This document shows positions 4,934-10,341 of a DNA stretch of 10,341 nt, one piece after another. The notes beneath the pieces were generated by a model, which was not told the origin of the DNA, did not search any database, and worked only from the letters and a program-made list of their open reading frames with translations. This DNA comes from Bacteroidales bacterium (GTDB lineage Bacteria > Bacteroidota > Bacteroidia > Bacteroidales > NBLH01): the NCBI GenBank assembly GCA_029933755.1, contig JAOZNO010000075.1, forward strand, positions 1 to 10,341, read 5' to 3'. Each line of letters begins with the position of its first letter. Within the stretch, counting starts at the first letter, position 1. The translations under genes and the position numbers were made by a program.

Positions 4934-7480
4934 ATGAAAACGCTTAAGTTTAAGCTGGGACTGATTGTCTCGACAATTATGCTAATGGTATTTATTGTTG
5001 TTTTGTTATATTACAATTCAATATTAAAAGATAGAGCGATAAATTCATCAGTTCAAATTTTATCTAATTTAGCATTAGAGCACGAATCAGAATTGTTAAA
5101 TGAAATAGAAAATGCAAAAGCGAAAAGTGATGTTTTGGCATTAATTTTCTCGAAGAATGTTAAGACAGCGAAATTAAATACGGATACTTATAAGTTATTA
5201 AGCTCTGTTTTGGAAAATGATCCTAAAATTTATAGTATAACAATTGCATATGTTGGACAGGATGAGGTGAATTCAGATAGCTCTTTAAATGTGAAGCAAA
5301 ACATTAATCAAAAAATGAACTATCTGAACGTAAACAGGAGTGAAGCAGGAATTGTTATTAATGCTGATCCGTTAACTGAAAGTTTAAAAGAAAAGCTCCT
5401 TAAAAAGGATTTGGCAAACAAAATACAGGGACATGTTTTTGAGCCGGTAGAGAATAAAGATGGGGATTTTCATATTCCGGTTTTGACACCCATTTTCTCC
5501 GGACAGAAATATTTAGGGTATATACAATTAAATATATCTCTTAGCTGGTTCAATGAAGAAATAATTTTGGACGATAAGCTGAAAGGTGTACAAATATATT
5601 TTGTGTCAAGTGATGGTGAAATTGTTGCAGCTAATAATAAAAAGTTTATTATTGGTGATAAAATAAGCTCAATTTGTCCTAGTTGCTCTGTGTCTTTTTC
5701 AGGTTCTTCAAGTTATAATGTTCAGTTTTCTGATTTAACATATTGTTATCCTATATTATTGGATAATCAGGATGCTAATTGGCATATTTGCTATAAAGCT
5801 ACAAAAAGCCAATTGTTTGATCTTGTTGGTTACCATTTTTGGAATTATTTTCTAATTGCTTTGTTTCTATTAACTATAGGCATTGTCATCATATTTTTTC
5901 TTATTGATTATTTAATGCGTCCGTTTAAAATGCTGATTGGGTTTGCTCAAAAAGTGGCAGTTGGCGATTTTAAGTGTGAGCAAGGGAGTATGGAAATTGT
6001 CAGGGAAGATGAGTTTGGACAACTGCAAAAGGCGTTTAGAAGTATTAGTGAGGCTCTTGAGGAAACTGCTGAAGTTAGTAACGCAATTGCGCTAGGTGAT
6101 TTTTCAAAAACGGTAGAAGTTAAAAGTGATCAGGATCTTCTTGCAAGTTCAATTAACAAGATGAATGATTTTTTGAAACAAAAGAAAGAAGATGAAGAAC
6201 GAAATAAATCTGATGAAGAAAAGCAACAGTGGTTCAATAAAGGAATCTCTTTAATGTCAGAAGTAATTAAAAGAAATCAGGATAATACTGAGGTTTTGGC
6301 TGATAAAATTGTTAAAAGTTTAGTCGAATTTCTGGATATTGCACTTGGTGGAATTTATATTAAGGAGCTAACTGATGATGAAAAAATTATTTATCGTTTA
6401 ATTGCAGCGTATGCTTATTCAGAGCAGAAGTTTGTAGATAAATATTTTCAATCAGGAGAATCGCTTGTTGGGTCATGTGCTTCTGAAAAAAGAATTATAT
6501 ATATGTCGAGTATTCCGGAAGATTATATGAAAATATTTTCCGGCCTTGGCGAATCTGTACCACAGGGTTTATTACTTATTCCGATAATATATAATGACGA
6601 AGTATTTGGTGTGCTGGAGCTGGCAGCATTGAAAAAAATAACTGAATATGAGCAGAAATTTCTTCAGGAAGTTGCAGATAATATTGCGAGTACCCTTTCT
6701 CTCACACAAATTAGTTCGCAAACAGTTGATTTGCTCGAGAAATCTCGTTTACAGGCTGTAGAGCTTGAGAAAAGGGATAAGGAAATGATTAACACGCTTG
6801 ATGAACTAAGAGAACTTCAGAAAGAAACTGAAAAAAGAGAAACCGAAGTACGGTCAAAAATAACTGCGATGAATAACTCCTTGTTAGTAGTTGAATATAC
6901 TACTGATGGAATTGTGTTGGATGCAAATCAGAAGTACCTTAACTCAATGAATTTTACACTTGAAGAAATTAAAGGTGTAAATGTATTAGAATTATTACAA
7001 GAAAAGGAGAAAAAAGAGTTAACAGATATTATTAATACTGTTAAACGAGGTAATTTTTATGAGGCAGTAGTAAAAAGGCATACAAAGTATGGGAAAGAAA
7101 AGTGGTTGCTAGCTACCTACACCCCGGTTTTAGATGAAACAGGAGAAACTTCCAGTATCTTATTTTTTGCCACCGACATTAGTAGAACGGTAGCTAAAGA
7201 ACAGCATTTGCAAAAACAGTTTAATCAATTGAAAAGTGATTCTGAAATTACCATTGCCAAAGAATCAGAAATAGTAGCACTTCATGCCGGGCAAAAAAAT
7301 AAAATGGATGAGTTGACTCAGTTGCACAGAAAGGAACATAGTTCTCTTGTGGAAAAAATGAATAAGCAAAAAGCGGAAGGTGCAGAAAAGGTATCTTTAT
7401 ATGAAAAAATGATTTCTGAAATAGTTAATCAGTGGTCAATTCATATTGATAATGCAGAAAAAATGATTAAGAAAAAATAG
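4934..7480 (+). CDS. Membrane sensor protein: Cache, HAMP, GAF and PAS domains, no output module
   Basis: The 848-residue protein has a transmembrane helix at about 8-27, an extracytoplasmic Cache-like domain to about 300 and a second helix at about 302-325. The Cache-like call rests on the NDPKIYSITIAYVG and LGYIQLNISLSWF segments. A HAMP domain follows at about 326-378 (RPFKMLIGFAQKVAVGDF, then EDEFGQL), with a second HAMP-like unit at about 379-415 (IALGDFSKTVEV). The GAF domain at about 455-590 is clearly related to that of the preceding gene: both share YAY, the S-IP-(D/N)Y-KI-SGLGE block and NIAST. A coiled coil (591-645), a PAS domain (about 643-750, ending ILFFATDISR) and a C-terminal coiled coil (750-848) complete it. 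No output domain is present. The extracytoplasmic part carries CPSC (C248, C251) plus C271 and C286. ATG 4934 has no Shine-Dalgarno site. It may be co-transcribed with its neighbour, though an 18-bp palindrome lies just upstream. Confidence 0.87.
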   Translation: MKTLKFKLGLIVSTIMLMVFIVVLLYYNSILKDRAINSSVQILSNLALEHESELLNEIENAKAKSDVLALIFSKNVKTAKLNTDTYKLLSSVLENDPKIYSITIAYVGQDEVNSDSSLNVKQNINQKMNYLNVNRSEAGIVINADPLTESLKEKLLKKDLANKIQGHVFEPVENKDGDFHIPVLTPIFSGQKYLGYIQLNISLSWFNEEIILDDKLKGVQIYFVSSDGEIVAANNKKFIIGDKISSICPSCSVSFSGSSSYNVQFSDLTYCYPILLDNQDANWHICYKATKSQLFDLVGYHFWNYFLIALFLLTIGIVIIFFLIDYLMRPFKMLIGFAQKVAVGDFKCEQGSMEIVREDEFGQLQKAFRSISEALEETAEVSNAIALGDFSKTVEVKSDQDLLASSINKMNDFLKQKKEDEERNKSDEEKQQWFNKGISLMSEVIKRNQDNTEVLADKIVKSLVEFLDIALGGIYIKELTDDEKIIYRLIAAYAYSEQKFVDKYFQSGESLVGSCASEKRIIYMSSIPEDYMKIFSGLGESVPQGLLLIPIIYNDEVFGVLELAALKKITEYEQKFLQEVADNIASTLSLTQISSQTVDLLEKSRLQAVELEKRDKEMINTLDELRELQKETEKRETEVRSKITAMNNSLLVVEYTTDGIVLDANQKYLNSMNFTLEEIKGVNVLELLQEKEKKELTDIINTVKRGNFYEAVVKRHTKYGKEKWLLATYTPVLDETGETSSILFFATDISRTVAKEQHLQKQFNQLKSDSEITIAKESEIVALHAGQKNKMDELTQLHRKEHSSLVEKMNKQKAEGAEKVSLYEKMISEIVNQWSIHIDNAEKMIKKK

Positions 7481-7517
7481 AATTAGCTTCTTGGATTTTT
7501 TCTAAATTCGTAGGGAC

Positions 7518-9809
7518 TTAATCCCGATACTTTTCAGGATTTACATATCTGTCAAAATACGTACATTCTTTAATTACTTCTTTAAAATAATTTGTATTGC
7601 GGTATTCATTATTCAAAATAAGGAAACTGTCAAAATATAATTGAGGATATTGTTCTGCATATTGAACTGTTTTTGCCATCATAAAATGAATCTTTGCTTC
7701 CAACTCTCTATCTGAGGTGTTTTCAAGTGCAAGCTCATAGTATTTTAATGGAATGTCAACATCAAATTTAGCCATATAATTAAAGAATTTTGAGTTTCTG
7801 GATTCATCTACATTGTAATGAAATTGCAATATCTGTTTATACCAACCTTCAGGCCCCAAATTGTACCATACATTTCCAAGCATGTAATAGTAATAAGCAG
7901 TGTTTTTATCCTTTTTTAATGCTTTGTTTTCAATCTGAATCATCATCCTAAGCAAATCAGTTTTATTGATTATTACATCTTCAACTTTTAAAAAATTGAA
8001 TTTTAAATGTGTGTTATCGCATAGGTTTGTATATGACGAGCTAAAATAATGTCTTACAGCACCCGAGAAAATTGCAGCATCATAAAGTGGAAAGCCATCA
8101 TTCTCATACCCATAGTTTACTTTGGTTTCCGCATTAAAGTATTCTTCCTTAAAATTGTCTGGAAGTTTCTTAAACTCCTTATATGCTTTTTTTAGTTGAT
8201 TAGTTTGCATATAATAAGTCCCGCGCATTTCATTTAGAAGGTCATCAAGTGCATCAGGAGCTTTCTTTATTAAATGTTTTTCTAATGCATTGGGCTTTTC
8301 TTTGTTAAAAAACAGTTCAAATTGCCTGATGTAATTTATGTGCATTAAAGAATACCTGTTCCAGGTAAAATCATAAGCATTTACACAAAGTCCTGCAGCT
8401 ACTTTGTCTCCAACCGATGTGTAATAATTACTAAAATATTGAAAAATATAGTCATTTATACTGCTATTTGCTTTTAGTGTTTCTGATTTGTTAAATTCCA
8501 CATAAAACTCATTACACATTTCTAAACTTAATGAATCTTTATTTGATTCCATTCTAGTGATAAAATCAAGGATTTGTGCCTGTTCGTAAAAGTTTGAAGA
8601 TGAGGATATCGTTTTAAGTAAGATTTGAGCAGTATCAAAATTATTTATAAACAAGTTTGAGTACGATTCTGCTAACACCCATAAGTCATCACGATTGTTT
8701 CGTTTGTTATTTACCTGGCTAACAATTTGATTAAACTGTTCCAGTTTGTCAGATTCAAAACCATAGGAATACGGATCATTATATCTTGAGAAACGAACAG
8801 CCTCGGCTTTATTTAAGTACCTTAACATTAATACATCCAGATAAACCGAGTTTGGGTCATGATTTGAAATTTGCTCCATTTCAAAAAGCTCTTCACCATT
8901 TTTGAAAGCTCGTATAAAATTTAAAACTGTCGGATCTGTCAGTCTCGAGGCTACATTATCCCACATGTTCTGATCATTAATTTTCAGACTTTTAACACAT
9001 GTCATTCTTCTGTCAGCTAACTTAGTGAATACCGTGATGAAATCAACATTCGCTTCAATGTTTCTATCCAAACCTCTTAATGCCCCGGCTTTTTGCTCCA
9101 GTGCACGGTAATATATATAATTTTTGGTTTTTAAATTTTCAACATATTTATTAAAAAAGTCAACAGATTTTTCAAATTGAAAACTATAATGTGCAAGTCT
9201 TACTAGCTGGAATCCATATCGAGCCTTTAAGTATTTGTCTTTTTCGTTTTTATATAACTCAATACCTTCTTCAATAATATTAGCAAAAAAATTAGGGTCT
9301 TGCGGGAGTTGCTCATCGTAGTATTCACCTTGCTGCCATGAATATTCTTGCTGATATGTGAGGTTCTCACATTTTTTTGCATAAATTAAATATGCAAGTA
9401 CATTTTCTTTTTTGTGTTTTTTAAGATGTTTATAGACTGTGTTTTTTAATAATAATTTATCATGCAGACTGCTTTCAGAAACACCATTAATTAGGTTTTG
9501 TAGTTGTACGCAATCATCAATATCTGATTTGTAAATAAATAAATTAACATCCTCTAAGCTGGGCTTATCATTAAAATAGTGTTGCCAATCAATAGCATTT
9601 TCATCAAATCGAATGTCATCATCAACACAAAATGCTTCATAAGGACAATGCAAAAATGGATGCATGGTTTGATTTGCCAGCAAATACTGATTAAAGAAAT
9701 TATAATAACTATATTTATATTCCCAATCACCTCCACCACATGCAAGAGAATTTATAGAAAATATACCAGAAATAATTAGTAGTAAAAACCTTTTTTTAGT
9801 TGCCGTCAT
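7518..9809 (-). CDS. Exported helical-repeat (TPR-like) protein of unknown function
   Basis: The 763-residue protein opens with lysines and arginine, a hydrophobic stretch (8-19) and NSLAC with Cys24. Cleavage before Cys24 is likely. Ser at -3 is poor for a lipoprotein box but fits signal peptidase I, so a soluble periplasmic or outer-membrane location cannot be separated from a lipoprotein. The mature part is aromatic-rich near the start (CGGGDWEYKYSYYNFF), then mostly alpha-helical. TPR-like helix pairs lie at about 190-260 and in the last 130 residues (YYYMLGNVWYNLG, then KYYELALENTSDRELEAKIHFMMAKT). I recall similar large Bacteroidota proteins of unknown role with such an ending, but I cannot name a function. 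ATG 9809 has an A/T-rich leader without a Shine-Dalgarno site. It converges on the second sensor gene with 37 bases between stops and lies downstream of the partial gene at 9941, possibly in one operon. Confidence 0.8.
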   Translation of the reverse strand: MTATKKRFLLLIISGIFSINSLACGGGDWEYKYSYYNFFNQYLLANQTMHPFLHCPYEAFCVDDDIRFDENAIDWQHYFNDKPSLEDVNLFIYKSDIDDCVQLQNLINGVSESSLHDKLLLKNTVYKHLKKHKKENVLAYLIYAKKCENLTYQQEYSWQQGEYYDEQLPQDPNFFANIIEEGIELYKNEKDKYLKARYGFQLVRLAHYSFQFEKSVDFFNKYVENLKTKNYIYYRALEQKAGALRGLDRNIEANVDFITVFTKLADRRMTCVKSLKINDQNMWDNVASRLTDPTVLNFIRAFKNGEELFEMEQISNHDPNSVYLDVLMLRYLNKAEAVRFSRYNDPYSYGFESDKLEQFNQIVSQVNNKRNNRDDLWVLAESYSNLFINNFDTAQILLKTISSSSNFYEQAQILDFITRMESNKDSLSLEMCNEFYVEFNKSETLKANSSINDYIFQYFSNYYTSVGDKVAAGLCVNAYDFTWNRYSLMHINYIRQFELFFNKEKPNALEKHLIKKAPDALDDLLNEMRGTYYMQTNQLKKAYKEFKKLPDNFKEEYFNAETKVNYGYENDGFPLYDAAIFSGAVRHYFSSSYTNLCDNTHLKFNFLKVEDVIINKTDLLRMMIQIENKALKKDKNTAYYYYMLGNVWYNLGPEGWYKQILQFHYNVDESRNSKFFNYMAKFDVDIPLKYYELALENTSDRELEAKIHFMMAKTVQYAEQYPQLYFDSFLILNNEYRNTNYFKEVIKECTYFDRYVNPEKYRD

Positions 9810-9892
9810 AATATATTATTTTTTTATTTCTACTTGACCTTTTGCTAAGCAAAGTCTTTATCTTGATGAGAAGTCTTGTGTTTTTTCTGTTG

Positions 9893-9912
9893 AGACGCAC
9901 GGCCGTGCGTCT
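9893..9912. repeat. Perfect 20-bp GC-rich palindrome between two minus-strand genes
   Basis: AGACGCACGGCCGTGCGTCT is perfectly self-complementary and far richer in GC than its surroundings. GAGACGCACGGCCGTGCGTCTC-like palindromes recur between genes in Bacteroidota, from recollection, so this is probably a dispersed repeat. It lies 29 bases after the stop of the gene at 9941 and could form a strong RNA hairpin, but there is no T-run after it on the minus strand, so it is not a classic terminator. A smaller hairpin, TTTGCT-A-AGCAAA at 9841-9853, lies between it and the start at 9809. Confidence 0.6.
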
Positions 9913-9940
9913 TTACAATAATCCCTTTTCATTTCAAGAA

Positions 9941-10341
9941 CTACTCACTTTTCGCAATTTTTGTTAAGTCATCTGCACTGTAATTGTCAATAATATTTTC
10001 ATCAAGATGATAAAAGCATAAGTTAAAATTGTTGTTTTTTGCTTTTTCTGAAATTAATTTTACTAGTTCTACAAGTTTTTCCTGATTAACTTCTTCAACT
10101 CTTACTTCATCATTTTTATACAAAAAAGACTGGTTGATATAGTTGTTTTCAGTTACTTTAAATCGGTTTTTTTCAATGTGTTTAAATTTGCTGTGTTCAT
10201 TTAGTGTTTCTATGCTTAAATTATTTACCAGTTTTACTATATGCTCATCTCTAAATACAACTCCCCAGGAAAATAGAGGTAGGGCAATATCAAAGTCCAA
10301 TGGATAATCATCAAAGTTGCTTAAATATTTTTTAACTGTTT
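9941..10341 (-). CDS. C-terminal part of a protein of unknown function (5' end outside window)
   Basis: The frame is open to the window edge, giving 132 residues and a TAG stop at 9941-9943. The codon at 10298-10300 is TTG inside the frame, and the upstream residues ...KKYLSNFDDYPLDFDIALPLFSWG read as continuous protein, so a start there would be false. I recall similar D-YPL-(D)IALPLFSWGV(V/L)FR segments near the C-terminus of longer predicted exported proteins of unknown function, possibly with a barrel-like catalytic domain before it; this is memory and not provable here. The visible part alternates strands and helices (VRVEEVNQEKLVELVKLISEKA, then NLCFYHLDENII). It precedes the exported helical-repeat gene on the same strand, 131 bases away, so the two may be functionally linked. 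Confidence 0.7.
   Translation of the reverse strand, partial: TVKKYLSNFDDYPLDFDIALPLFSWGVVFRDEHIVKLVNNLSIETLNEHSKFKHIEKNRFKVTENNYINQSFLYKNDEVRVEEVNQEKLVELVKLISEKAKNNNFNLCFYHLDENIIDNYSADDLTKIAKSE

Noticed and set aside
7513..7525. GGGA-CTTAA-TCCC hairpin between the convergent genes as a terminator
   Set aside because: The stem is only four base pairs, it overlaps the stop codon of the minus-strand gene and lacks a following T-run on that strand.
9554..9779. Short open frames on both strands within the exported protein gene
   Set aside because: They overlap the signal-peptide end of the 763-residue protein in other frames and show no independent support.
10298..10300. TTG as the start of the last minus-strand gene
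   Set aside because: The frame continues without a stop to the window edge and the upstream residues look like protein, so the gene is cut by the window rather than starting here.

Overview
The window looks like a low-GC Bacteroidota genome, probably an anaerobic or facultative marine or sediment lineage near Marinilabiliales/Bacteroidales. This is inferred from several signs: an [FeFe]-hydrogenase maturation GTPase (HydF), GAF-domain sensor proteins of a style common in that phylum, mostly AT-rich translation starts without Shine-Dalgarno sequences, and large secreted unknown proteins of Bacteroidota character. No rRNA, tRNA, CRISPR array or transposase gene is visible.

Layout. Bases 1-165 are the 3' end of ettA (+). 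Bases 166-501 hold no gene but contain two repeat structures: a compound inverted repeat (208-330) and a short non-coding mobile element (351-504). hydF (-, 502-1746) converges on ettA. Bases 1747-2847 hold no gene. They contain a symmetric GTCATT/AATGAC array (2090-2185), a sigma-54-like promoter (2393-2408) and a second copy of the short mobile element (2613-2777). Two tandem membrane sensor genes (+) follow: a Cache-GAF protein (2881-4812) and a Cache-HAMP-GAF-PAS protein (4934-7480). They are separated by 121 bases containing a perfect 18-bp palindrome. Converging on them are two minus-strand genes: a 763-residue exported helical-repeat protein (7518-9809) and the 3' end of a second gene of unknown function (9941 to the window edge). 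A perfect 20-bp palindrome lies between these two.

How the parts may work together. The two sensors have related cytoplasmic GAF regions but different extracytoplasmic domains, and neither carries a recognisable output module (no histidine kinase, methyl-accepting, GGDEF or effector domain). They may act through a partner encoded elsewhere. The most notable non-coding finding is the pair of roughly 150-bp elements. Each has imperfect terminal inverted repeats, a hairpin kept in both copies despite different arm sequences, and its own 6-bp flanking direct repeat (TAATTA in one, TAAGTA in the other). This is a MITE-like signature. One copy sits exactly at the hydF stop codon; the other lies in what would be the leader of the first sensor gene. 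No obviously new multi-gene defence or metabolic system is visible.
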